From Bedellia somnulentella (taxonomy: Eukaryota > Arthropoda > Insecta > Lepidoptera > Bedelliidae): DNA of 64,000 nt. The stretch lies in assembly GCA_963576735.1 (NCBI GenBank), contig OY755178.1, positions 7,626,001 through 7,690,000 on the forward strand, read 5' to 3'. Positions 20,535-31,680 of the stretch are shown here, one piece after another. Made by a program: the position numbers and the translations under genes. The notes beneath the pieces were generated by a model. That model saw only the letters and a list, made by a program, of their open reading frames with translations. It searched no databases and had not been told where the DNA came from. How positions within the stretch are numbered: position 1 is the first letter of the stretch; each line of letters opens with the position of its first letter.

Positions 20535-21075
20535 GATGGCTCCTTTCGCCTATAGTCTCAACGTCGCCATTACAAAATGGCGTTCAGAAAACATATAAAA
20601 TACATATATTCAAGTATGGCAACACTTCGTTCGTGCATTAGACAGCGCGAAATTCAAATATGTGCATAAGGGTCGGTTCTGCTTTTTTTCAAAGTCTATG
20701 TCATCGTGTGAGGTCACAGGGTCTCAGGAGGTTAAAATACTTAAAGTCAATCATTATATTTAATTTATTTTGAATAAATCCTTAACAAAGTATGGACGAG
20801 AGGAACAAAATATACATATTCATTATAAGGAATGCCAACAATTTAACATTTGACATTCTCTACAAAATACGTAGATTTCGATTTAATGATGTTATTCATA
20901 TCACACATATGTATAAACTTTTGAGTGCATGATGAGAAATTTTAGAGTAATCCAATATTTCAAATCCTCCTGAAAGGTATTGTCTTTTTCATTATCTGTA
21001 TCCAAGATTATATAATTCATTTCTTTTTACTGGACAGTGACAAGACAATGATCACTAAGATAGTCTTCTGAAAAT

Positions 21076-21320
21076 ATACATACATACATACATATACTCA
21101 CAGCCACAAATCCCTAGAAGGGGTATCCAGAGCTAAGGAATTAGAAAATCCTCAGCCGCTCCTGGAAAATTGAGTGGGGAAAAGATGGTTAAGTAAAGGT
21201 TGTTGGTGATGGGTCTCCAACCGCATCGACCAATAATCCCTTAAAAGCCCCAATACCGTTAGTCGCCTCTTACGTACAGAAACGGGGTAGTGCTATTCTA
21301 AGCCGACACTACACGGCGAG
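21076..21320 (-). mobile_element. Family-A SINE, full-length copy
   Basis: About 245 bp. In family orientation it runs from CGCCGTGTAGTGTCGGCTTA through GACTAACGGTATTGGGG, GGTTGGAGACCCATCACC and GTGGGGAAAAG-type blocks to GGGATTTGTGGCTGTGAG and a (TATG)n tail. It serves as reference for the partial copies. It lies within the 17.9-22.3 kb transposon. Confidence 0.85.
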
Positions 21321-22326
21321 AAATTAAAAACATAATATTTTAAAAAATAATAATTATAATAAATACAAAAACAAAGAAGACTGATGAAAAGTTTACCATA
21401 TATTTTATGGTGTCCGCATTAGGAACACTTTTAACAAATTCAACTGTTTAACTGCTAACAAAATTAAATAAAATATCACATGTATTAAATAAAACCATTT
21501 TAACATTACTATTAAAATTTATCAATCAATAAAACATTTACTGATATAAAGAAAATTCGATATCGTAAAAAATCCTTAGCGATATTTTAATACTTAATAA
21601 ACTAAATTAGTACTGAACCATTTGTTGCTCTTGCGTTGTACCCTTTTCTTCTTTAACATTATTTGTGGTTAATACCAAGGTAGCCTTGTACTTTTTAATA
21701 ATTCGTAATGTCGAGATACTGTTTTTTTGAAAGCTCCACTATGTTTAAGTTTTCTCCATGAATAATTCGATATCATTTTTCGCATCAAACGATACGTAAA
21801 TATGGCGGCCAAGACGTTTTAAGGTCAAAACTTAACTCTAATGTGACTACAAAGTCAGGGCATGACATTAAATGGACATAATGTAATATAAAAGTTATAT
21901 TTGAGTTGTAATCAAACAACCAAGTCATTTAAGTGTCTTAAATTGACTGCTGTATGACATACTAGTGACCGTTTTATAAACGTCAATGTTAAAACCTGTA
22001 TACAACTACTGCATTATATAAATGTCATATAATGGTTTGCCAAGCACCAAATTTTGTCAGTTGGAAACGTTTATTTGACTGTAACGTTAGTATGACTATT
22101 GCGTGGTCGTACAAACGTATTAGCTAAAACTTAAATAAAACGTTATATACTTTAGTCTTGCCAACGTTGCTATGACTAGTTTAATATAACATATTCGTCG
22201 CACGACTAAATAGTTAAATTAAATACGTCTATAGGACCTAGTAATCATCTAATTACTGTTATAGGACAGCTATTCAACTTTATGTCGTACAAATAATGAC
22301 TTATACGACGTTTTTGTTTATTGGGT

Positions 22327-22350
22327 GGCTACCCATTTTTTTATAATCTA
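22327..22350 (+). mobile_element. Family-A SINE, right part of the split copy
   Basis: TGGCTACCCATTTTTTTATA continues the SINE interrupted at 17890. The match is short but correctly placed and oriented. Confidence 0.5.
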
Positions 22351-22992
22351 TTAATTAAGAATAAATATGTATAAAAACACGTTGATTTACCAAAAACAAT
22401 GTTTATATGTATATATAAGTGTTTTTATAATATATTGTTTAATATATTAAAATTTAGAATATTTCAATAATATACATAAATAGGTGTTTCCGGTGATCTG
22501 AACCAATACCACTGGAGAGCAGCCCCAACCGGATACAAGTTCTGTTCCGCCAAAGACTCAAATCCTAATTAGAACGATAAGGGGTAGCTATTGCCACAAA
22601 CTGAACCTATCGGTTTAACATTCAATGAAACACTTGAATATCTATGTTGTTTTAATTACCCCATAGTGCAGTAATAAATTAAAAGAAATAAAATGAATTA
22701 CATCACCTTTTACAACGCTTGTAGACGTAGAATTTTCTTCCACTTCTGAGATGTTAGACTTCAGGATGTTATAATAAAACTTCTAGTCTTCCAGTGAACT
22801 CTGTATATTTCTTATGTACAAACTATTCACGATAACCTCAAATACAAGTTGTTCACACTTCAAAAGCCAGAAACCGAATGACGTCAGTTGGTGTAGTCAG
22901 GGTATTTATACACACGTGTAAACAACTTTCCCCTTCTACACAAAAACACTTTATTTTAACTAATTTATCTAATTTACTAAATTTAAAGCATT
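22351..22992. other. Gene-free stretch
   Basis: AT-rich with no reading frame of interest. It ends at the target duplication ATAG (22993-22996) of the large terminal-direct-repeat element. Confidence 0.35.
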
Positions 22993-22996
22993 ATAG

Positions 22997-23365
22997 TGTT
23001 AGGTTTATTTTATTTACAAGGTTTTCTGATAAATTACTTTTGTATTAATGTTTATTATATTAATTTTAAAAAGAAAAATGTATTAGGGCGCCATCCATGA
23101 ATAAACGGAAATAAGGAAAGGGGTTGACTTCTAGAATAAATACACTCGTCCCACTGACTAGTGACAGTTGTCTTGATAAATTTAAAGAGTTAACTTGTGC
23201 AATATTTTACTTTTACTCGACATTGGCGAAATAATTGTGGCAAACACGATTGAAGCCACTTAATCAAAAATTGAATTAAGATGAACTTTACTGTGTCGGT
23301 GGAATAAATAATCTATCTCCTGAACCTGAGTTTTATTGAAGAGCTTGTTACTGAGTATTATAACA
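22997..23365. repeat. Left terminal direct repeat (LTR)
   Basis: 369 bp with ends TGTTAGG...ATAACA. Flanked on the outside by ATAG. The internal sequence is AT-rich. Confidence 0.85.
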
Positions 23366-23905
23366 ATTCAGAAGTGGAACTATCTACGCAAAACGGAGCT
23401 GAACGCAAGGAAGTACCGTATTATTATTCCTTAATATTTATGTTATTGTATAAATAAAGTTCACCAATGAACCATGATTCATGGTTTCGTATTGTATTAG
23501 TGTTATCGCGGGGCACAAGCTCTATAAATATAGCCAGCTACTCTGTTTGTGGACGGTTCATTGCTTCACTATACAAAATACGTGTAAAGTGGATGTAGAT
23601 TTTGTTTCATACTGCCCTACACTTGGTCACGGTTGCTCCCCTATAATAGAAATACCATAGTTTTATGTAATAATGTTCGGTAGTCTTTTACGTAGACGAA
23701 AATATTAAAATTTACATTCTTATATATAATACCTATATGCACATATATGTTCGTATTTGTACATCCATTGTGTATGCCCTACTATGGTTGGGGTTTGTAA
23801 AAGGGGGGTGACATTTCGGTTATTTTTACCGTAGCGACAGCCGTTTCTGAGATACGAACAAAAACTTGTCTAATCATCTTGTATTTCTGCATTCTCGGTC
23901 GAGGC

Positions 23906-24181
23906 ATGGCGTCAACAGTTAATGAGACAAAGCAAGTGCAGACGTCAGTTCCTAGGACGTCACGTCATCGCAAGGCCTTGTTCCAAAGATCAAGCCTAGG
24001 CCTGACCACCGCAGTCTAAGCTGTAGCAGGGGCTCACGCGTGGGACGGCATCGTGGTCAACGGTGTCGTCGTAGCTGGAGCCATCTTAGCCAGAGCCTTC
24101 GTCATGACGGTCGCAAACGCGGCCGAGGCCTCATCTATTGCCGATCTCGGCGCCCGCCCTAGCGCTAGTGATCGAACCTGA
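23906..24181 (+). pseudogene. GC-rich reading frame inside the LARD-like element
   Basis: 91 codons from ATG (23906) to TGA (24179-24181), interrupted once by TAA at 24017-24019. The region is strikingly GC-rich compared with the rest of the element. The first part is polar and basic (QTSVPRTSRHRKALFQRSS). The part after the stop is hydrophobic and alanine/valine-rich (WDGIVVNGVVVAGAILARAF), like a membrane helix or a structural domain. I do not recognise it. It could be a captured host exon, a remnant of the element's own gene, or chance. Confidence 0.3.
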
Positions 24182-24364
24182 TAGTGTGTGATAGTGACGT
24201 ATCGCCTATAACAGAATGGGCTGTGGCATCGCTGGACCTTCTATAATGTACAGGTTACTTATTTTTAGTGAATTAGTTAAATAATACATAAATTTATATT
24301 CACGTCACTATTTCCCATATCCTGTAACCAAACCATCTTAAAATTAAATTTTCTATATATATTT

Positions 24365-24601
24365 TTACAATGTCAAAAACAAATGCCTTAATAATTTTAA
24401 CGAAAAAGAACGAAACAAGTAAATATTAATAGCAACAAACAAATGAGACAATATCAATATATCAAGAACAGCATACAGAGTTTCCTTGTCATGTGCTTGC
24501 ATCAGCAATAAGAGGGCATCTGGCTCAGCACTTAGTGCTATCCCACAACACAGATTTTCAGTCAGTACTCTATAAGTGAAATCACGGACACTGTATACCA
24601 T
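24365..24601 (-). other. Unidentified 78-codon frame, possible captured exon
   Basis: The minus-strand frame contains SVRDFTYRVLTENLCCGIAL followed by AEPDALLLLMQAHDKETLYA. Its composition is that of a normal helical globular protein, unlike the low-complexity frames around it, and it then runs into hydrophobic AT-rich sequence. I cannot name the family. It lies inside the LARD-like element, so it may be a captured fragment. Confidence 0.25.
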
Positions 24602-26520
24602 ACCGATAGTTCTATTTATATCATGTATAAAAATATAACCAATAAATATAGCTATTATATATCAATAACTATATCATCAGGAATACCGTGAATTTTGAGT
24701 ATATGAAATACACACATATACAAAAGGTCGTAAGTAAGGAAGAATATGAATAAAATAATCATTTATTTCAAAATAAACGGATAGATCTTTGTTTTTGGAC
24801 GTCACATTAAATTTTAAATTTTGAGCTAAAATATACTTGGGATTCGGAGGGTCTTTAGTTGGGAGGGGAGCCCGAAAGAAAACTCACCCAATACCTGTGA
24901 TCATCACACATCTTTTTAAGTCAACTACAGTTTTTGTGTTAGCCCGGTAACCTCATGCACAGAGCTCTGACGACGCCAATCCATCTTATCATTAATGTAA
25001 AAACACAATACCCTATATCAACTAAAATATACATAAACAAGTCATTGATTAAATTATCAGATAAGAAATTAAAACGAAGTGCTGGAAACATTGGAGTTTG
25101 CTGAACAAGCAAGTAGCTCTTAGTTTTGATTCAAAGTAGTCTTATTTATCTCTCACTCGATCACATACCTAACCTACCATTACAAACAATACACTTACAA
25201 TCATATGTATAATCTTAATACCGACATATTATAGATCGTCAAATCACTAATTACTGGCGAGAACAAAGATTTAATTCGCGTGTATCGTGTATCATATATT
25301 TATATTATCTTATTATATTTATCTAATTCTTATATTAGTATACTTGTGAACTGCGCATGTGTGCGAGACAATTTGAGTTGGGAATGCGAGCTGCGAGGCA
25401 ATTAGAGTTAGTTTATTATTAGTTTAGTATTTTAATATTTTGTAAATTTGGCCTCGTATTGTATTCTAATTACATAATATGTCTCAGTGATTGTTTTGAT
25501 AAGCAAACATTCATAGAATAGTAATCTTTATTTGCCCTTATAACATGGTACAATAAGTTTTTATAACATAGAAAAGATCAACCTGTTTTACCTTTTGCAG
25601 GCATGTAATTTTTAGTTCAATAAGGTAAACAATTGGCTTTGTCACTGATTTCTAATTCAACGTGGCAGATTAAGCGTTTGTAGGCAGCACTGAACTGCCT
25701 AATATTAGCGTTGGCTAATTATTAAATCCTCCCCTAGTTTCCAAGTAGTCATGGGAAAGTTTGTAAGTTGGAATAACCTTCAGTTTTTCCGTCGGTATAA
25801 AATCAACAATCATACTTTTTAAAGCTATTGTATTAAGTAAAAACCCGTTAATACAGTGTTAATACAGGACGTCCCTCATAATATAAATTTTGGATATAAT
25901 GGTTAACTTTGTCACATTCACCTACTACTTTTTTATAATTAAGCCTGCAAGCTTTTCGAATTTCTTAGAAAGGGCATTTTCAATTCGTCAATACAACATT
26001 TTAAACTTGTGGCAACGGAACAACTAAGTAGCTGAGCTGCTTATTTTATATTCATTTTATGATTGATAAAATTAATATGTTTTACTTTGTTAATTCATTA
26101 CCTAAGTGAAGGCCAATATAATTTTGCATTTGGCATAGATGTCTATCGTAGTCATAACGATATTATTATATCAAAAACTTAAACGTAAATGAGAAATATA
26201 ATCAAAACTTCACATTATAATGATTTCAAAGAATATAGAAATACATCGATAAAAAAAAAGAAATTAAATCACAATCAAAGTGGGTCTTTAACTTAAACTT
26301 AAGTTTATGAAATTGAGCGAAAATTCGCCTATTTTATATCTTTTCGAATATAAGTTCTATGAAAAAAGAGTGCTCATGTGATGATATGGCCACGACATAT
26401 ACATATATGTTTGAATACTACATCTATACATAATCCGGTTTGGGGGTAAATAAAGATTAATTAGTGCTTCTATCCAGAATTTTACGTGATTTATGTATAA
26501 AAAAAAAAGACAAAATAAAT

Positions 26521-27372
26521 CAAACTCGTGAGAATAAAATTGGTTCACATTTTGTCAATGCCTGTGAGAATGGAATTGGTTCGTAAGCTTAGATAAAAAA
26601 AAAACTAATAATCGTTTCTTTCCTAAAATTTATAAGGGACATAAAATAAAATTAAAAATCAAACTCGTGAGAATGGAATTGGTTTACATTTTGTCAATGC
26701 CTGTGAGAATGGAATTGGTTCGTAGGCTTTGATAAAAAAAAAGACTAATAGTCGTTTCTTTCCAAAATTTTATACATCCCTTATATAAAATAAAATTAAA
26801 AATCAAACTCGTGAGAATAAAATTGGTTCACATTTTGTCAATGCCTGTGAGAATGGAATTGGTTCGTAGGCTTTGATAAAAAAAATACTAATAATCGTTT
26901 CTTTCCAAAATTTAAACATCCCTTATGTAAAATATAATTAAAAATCAAACTCGTGAGAATGGAATTGGTTCAAATTTTGTCAATGCCTGTGAGAATGGAA
27001 TTGGTTCGTAGGCTTTGATAAAATAAAAGACTAATAATCGTTTCTTTCCAAAATTTAAACATCCCTTATATAAAATAAAATTAAAAATCAAACTCGTGAG
27101 AATGGAATTGGTTCAAATTTTGTCAATGCCTGTGAGAATGGAATTGGTTCGTAGGCTTTGATAAAAAAAAACTAATAATCGTTTCTTTCCAAAATTTATA
27201 CATTTCTTATATAAAATAAAATTAAAAATCAAACTCGTGAGAATGGAATTGGTTCAAATTTTGTCAATGCCTGTGAGAATGGAATTGGTTCGTAGGCTTT
27301 GATAAAAAAAAAAACTAATAATCGTTTCTTTCCAAAATTTATACATTTCTTATATAAAATAAAATTAAAAAA
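26521..27372. repeat. Minisatellite, six units of 139-144 bp
   Basis: Units start with CAAACTCGTGAGAAT at 26521, 26660, 26804, 26946, 27089 and 27230. A degraded seventh begins near 27372 and trails to about 27540. Each unit holds two copies of GTGAGAATnnAATTGGTTC about 40 bp apart and a poly(A) run next to TAATAATCGTTTCTTTCC. Units are very similar, so the array expanded recently or is homogenised. It is part of the LARD-like element's interior. Confidence 0.95.
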
Positions 27373-28572
27373 ACTTACTCATGAGAATGGTGTTGGTTAA
27401 CATGTTATGAATGCATGGAATTAGTTCATAGGCTTTAATAAAAAAAAGAAATGATGTAAGTATGGAATAGGTTCAGATGTTAAAAAAAATATGAATAGAC
27501 CATGTCTAAATGAATGCATTTGGTTCTTAGTCATGAGAAAAGAATATACATTTATTTATTTATTTATTACGGATTGCCAACAGTGAAAATAGTAAACAAT
27601 CTTAAAAAGTACTTGAATTGAAATGACACATATCAACTAAATACACCAATTATAGGCTAATCACATCATTCGATTTAAAAATTGAAATAATTAACAATAT
27701 TACTAACATTATGGATAAAACATTCTAAAAAAATGATTATTATAAAATTTAATTAAATTGATTGAAACTAAATTAAAATTAAATTAAAACTAAATTAAAA
27801 AAAAACAATTAAATATGCCAATTATAGAAATTACAACAATAAATATATTTAGATCTACTTATGTTATTAAAATTATGTATTAAATATACTCGTACTGTTG
27901 TTACTTTTTATTTGTTTTCTAATTAGTTTTTTTTTTATTTAATTATTGTTGGTCTATGATTTTAATTTTAATTTAGTATATGAAAAAAAGTTTATTTTTC
28001 CATACTTAACAACGAAATGATAATTAAATTGATTTATCTCTCCTCATTTGTAAATAGTGTCATTTTTAGTTAATGTATGTAATCTAAGTGAGTTAAAATG
28101 AAATAAAAAAAACAAAAGGAAAAGAAAACAGTTGTAGTCTACCTGTAATGTTTTTGTTGAGCATATTTTATATTGATTAAGAATTAAATGTTGTTGTAAT
28201 TGGAACTCAGATTAAAAGTGTTCATATTGTATCTTTATTTATTATATGTCTTAGTCTAAGCTCTGTGATTGTACCTTAATTACCTTGTACCTTAATATGT
28301 TAAACCCAAAATTGTACAACCTATTTTTGAAAAAATGAAAAAATGTGAATGCAAAGAGTTTCTTTGTTGCTTCTTCTCTTTGCGAACACCTTCCGAAGCA
28401 ACGGATTAGTCAGTAAATTTAATCTTATAACTTTAAAGGGAGATATGATAATTTGTTAACTTCATTTTGTTTCTTTTTAATAATTAAAGTTTATCTTAAC
28501 CGAGTGTTAGGTTAAGTAAGCTATTTAATGAAATGCGTGTATGAGGACATACACGAGGTCAGGATGGACGAG

Positions 28573-28941
28573 TGTTAGGTTTATTTTATTTACAAGGTTT
28601 TCTGATAAATTACTTTTGTATTAATGTTTATTATATTAATTTTAAAAAGAAAAATGTATTAGGGCGCCATCCATGAATAAACGGAAATAAGGAAAGGGGT
28701 TGACTTCTAGAATAAATACACTCGTCCCACTGACTAGTGACAGTTGTCTTGATAAATTTAAAGAGTTAACTTGTGCAATATTTTACTTTTACTCGACATT
28801 GGCGAAATAATTGTGGCAAACACGATTGAAGCCACTTAATCAAAAATTGAATTAAGATGAACTTTACTGTGTCGGTGGAATAAATAATCTATCTCCTGAA
28901 CCTGAGTTTTATTGAAGAGCTTGTTACTGAGTATTATAACA
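28573..28941. repeat. Right terminal direct repeat (LTR)
   Basis: 369 bp, same as 22997-23365 as far as I can compare. Followed by ATAG. The word GAGTGTTAGGTT at its left edge also occurs about 70 bp upstream near 28502, within a small CTTAACC...GGTTAAG inverted repeat. Confidence 0.85.
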
Positions 28942-28945
28942 ATAG

Positions 28946-29703
28946 TGTTATGGAAATTCATTAAATAAATAGAAATGATTTTACAAAACATAATACCAAG
29001 ATATAATCATTGAATATAACTTTATATATAATATAGACACTGAATATTTGCAATGATAACAAATCCATTTCAATTAATCAAACTAATGTCTTTTAACTAT
29101 GAATAATCATAATATAATTATAAATGATTTGAGAAAACAGTAATACTTAAAAATAAATATTAACATATAAGGTTACCCTCAAATAATTGATGGCACATAT
29201 TACAAAAACACAATTTCAACAACATCTGCTGACCAAAATATAATTAGAACCTTACAGTCAACGAATACAGATACTCTAACGAGAAGAATGCTCACTCCAT
29301 ACAATACGTATTTTTGTTAGTACCTGCGACAAGTGGTCAGATGTCGCTGTAGTCTAATTTTGGAATGGCGGGAAATTTGAAAAATCTACCATTACCGATG
29401 TGGCGGGAAATTTGAAATTTTGTAATACTTTTCTAGGATCTTGATTGATACTGAAACATTCATTTAATTTTATTTCAAGGAAAAAAAGCTAGGTATTGGT
29501 TTGCTTTTTTTGCTTGAAATAAAATGAATTCATATTGAAGGAAATAAATAAAACGAAAAGTAAAATTTCAGGAGTTTTTTAATATTTTAATTTTCTTAGC
29601 TAGACGTTTCTTGGCGTATTCGCTAGATAATTCTCTGTTCTGCACTGTGCAAAATCTTTTTATCATTATTATTGAAACCGAATTCTGTATAATTTTTATA
29701 TTC
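28946..29703. other. AT-rich stretch with a short direct repeat
   Basis: No gene seen. GGCGGGAAATTTGAAA occurs near 29367 and its near copy near 29402. The right part may be the 3' flank or end of the P-like transposon that follows on the minus strand. Confidence 0.35.
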
Positions 29704-30916
29704 TCAGACCTTTTTTTTGTCATTTTTTTCTAATAATTTTATGCAATTGTACTTTATTTTATCCTCATGGTCATTTTCTTTTAAATATTTTTTTATTAGT
29801 TTAGCAGATTCTTCAACACAGGCTACAAAGCTATGGTTAGCATACTGAAGACTATGCTTGCCACCTACATATTCTTTAAATTCTGTGAAAATATGTACTT
29901 CAGACTGCTTATTGGCAAGCATAGCCTTCGTACAGCTCATGCAATCTCTCATATTTTTTTTGAAAATAAAACCTCAAACATACGCGCAAGCCTGTGTTTC
30001 TGCTGAGCTTTCTATATCTGCCTCTGGAATATCAAGTTGCCCATGCCCATGCCCTGAAGCACTAGGACCTGATTTGGTTGTCAGGTAATTAGATTTTGAC
30101 ACTGTTTTATTTTTGTTTCCGCTACGAATATTTCTAATATTGCTTAAAATAGCTGTTTTAAAGCCAGCAATGAATGGAGCGACTGTGGGATTATCATTTG
30201 ACCCGCAATTGGCTCTTATACACCCAAATAAATTTTTAATGGGATCTTGATTGATTCGCCTTGTGGGTATGCTTTTAACGTTATATTTTTTATTGAGATT
30301 ATTCCACCGTCGCTCATATCCATGGATCAATTTAAGCCAGCCCAATTGTGACGGTGGCTTTCTGCGGCACCCAATAAATTATAACTCATTTACTAAAACT
30401 ACAGATTTTTTAAAAAAACTCCATATGTGGGCTCCGGGGTTAGTAAAATTAGTTTTATATGGTTTTCCTTCTTGCTGGTCCGGCGCATTAGCATTCAATA
30501 AATCAAATAAATTATTGAAATGCTCCAAAAATGTTGCGGTGCAGATTGCTGCTGCAGGTAACTCATCTGAAACAACGATGCTATATGTATATATGTATAG
30601 TTGCATTTTTATTTTAAACGAGGTTATATTAAGTTATTTTTTTACTTAAGGTACATAGAACTTTTCAAATGAAATATATAGTGACTACTCTATTGATGAG
30701 AAACTGCATTAAAATCTATTGCTTATTTTTAAAGATGTCATCATACACAGGCAAAAAGTAACCTTTCAGTTTGCGCTTGAAGGTGATCCTACAGCATACA
30801 TCATGGATTAGTCGGGAAGATCCTCTAAATACAATTTATATAAATTGTTTTATGATTTGTCATACAGTTATTAATAATCAGAATTATGAATCGCATTTAT
30901 ACATACATGATTATAA

Positions 30917-31160
30917 CTGTGTAGTGTTGGCATAGAATAACACTATCCCATTTATTCTAGTGGGTTTGCGTAAGGGACGACTAACGGTGTTGGGGCTTTA
31001 AGGGATTTTTGGGCGACGCGGTTGGAGACCCATCACCAACACCCTTTATTTTACCATCCTTTCCCCACTCCACTTTACAAAAGTGACTGAGGATTTTTTT
31101 ATTCCTCAATGGCTACCCCTTCTAGGGATTTATAGCCGTGAGAATATGTATTTATGTGTG
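30917..31160 (+). mobile_element. Family-A SINE, full-length copy
   Basis: Runs from CTGTGTAGTGTTGGCATAGA through GCGGTTGGAGACCCATCACC to GGGATTTATAGCCGTGAGAA and a TATGTATTTATGTGTG tail. It is inserted between blocks of the P-type transposase relic. Confidence 0.85.
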
Positions 31161-31439
31161 TAAGTACTTACATATTCTGCCTAAAAAGTTGATAGGTAGA
31201 TAACTCACTGGTGGATACTTTAGAATAAATGCCCATTGCCGCAGAGTGGCTTAATATTTGGGTAGCTAATTTCACTCGCATTTTCTCTCTTCCGTTTGGT
31301 TCGATATGTCTCTTTGACAACTTAGGAGCAAACACGAAGTGAGGATTGCTATTATCTAGCTCATAGAACTTTTTTATGTGCTTCCAAGATGCAACACCTG
31401 AAATGAGAAAAACAAAATTTATTTTAACCATTTATGCAC

Positions 31440-31680
31440 CTTACTTATACTCACAATGATGTTTCCATTGGGGTGGGCAGAGACTATAGATCACCACTTT
31501 GTACAATCCTCGCATACCGCTTGCTTTGCTTACATCTATCAATCTTTTTATTCACGCTCCTTAATCTTGAGCACACTCGTGTCTCCATCTTGTCCATTAA
31601 CAGTTATCCACTTTTGCTCTATTGTAGTGTGTTCAACATGCAGAGTAATGAACTCACAGCTCACCCTATGATACCCATCT
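31440..31680 (-). mobile_element. RTE LINE 3' end, diverged
   Basis: In minus orientation it has TTGATAGATGTAAGCAAAGC, GGATTGTACAAAGTGG and ATAGTCTCTGCCCACCCC, then TGTGAGTATAAG. This corresponds to the terminal ORF2 codons and tail of the RTE family, with a short 5' extension of the same element. Confidence 0.6.

Larger units (their letters stand above)
19031..20735 (-). mobile_element. piggyBac-like element, internally deleted
   Basis: The outer edges are TTAA (19031-19034 and 20732-20735), the invariable piggyBac target. The left end continues CCTCCTGAGACCTAG, and the reverse complement of the right end continues CCTCCTGAGACCCTG. The inside keeps a 5' piece and a 3' piece of a minus-strand transposase gene without its catalytic core. 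A TATGAGGAC-type word recurs at about 19154, 19202 and 20303, with looser versions at about 20353 and 20707, which suggests subterminal binding sites. The copy can move only with transposase from elsewhere. Confidence 0.85.
17891..22326. mobile_element. Unclassified TIR DNA transposon inserted in a SINE
   Basis: The left end is CCCAATTAACAATTT and the reverse complement of the right end is CCCAATAAACAAAAA, both followed soon by GTCGT. The outer flanks are the two halves of one family-A SINE. Left flank CAAGCACTG and right flank TGGCTACCC rebuild the family word CTCTGGCTACCC, with TG duplicated, so the boundaries are fixed to within a base or two. Both end regions (17930-18200 and 21780-22320) are packed with GTCATA, TCGTA and GTCGTA words, which look like subterminal binding repeats. 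The element itself contains a piggyBac-like insertion (19031-20735) and a family-A SINE (21076-21320). That leaves about 2.5 kb of own sequence with no recognisable transposase. I cannot assign the superfamily. Confidence 0.6.
22997..28941. mobile_element. Non-autonomous LTR-type element (LARD-like, 5.9 kb, identical LTRs)
   Basis: Two 369-bp direct repeats (22997-23365 and 28573-28941) begin TGTTAGG and end TAACA, and I see no difference between them by eye. ATAG lies directly before the first (22993-22996) and directly after the second (28942-28945), as expected for a 4-bp target duplication. The 5.2-kb inside holds no gag, protease, reverse transcriptase or integrase frame. Such large non-coding LTR elements are called LARDs and depend on enzymes from other elements. 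The primer site after the left repeat and a polypurine tract before the right repeat are not clear-cut, so another terminal-direct-repeat mechanism is possible. Identical repeats argue for a recent insertion. Confidence 0.75.

Noticed and set aside
26521..27372. Regular repeat array resembling a CRISPR
   Set aside because: Units are contiguous, about 142 bp, without unique spacers, and the genome is eukaryotic. It is a minisatellite.
29974..30345. A domesticated THAP-type host gene
   Set aside because: In-frame stops on either side of this block, the missing central domain and retroposon insertions between exons point to a dead transposon.
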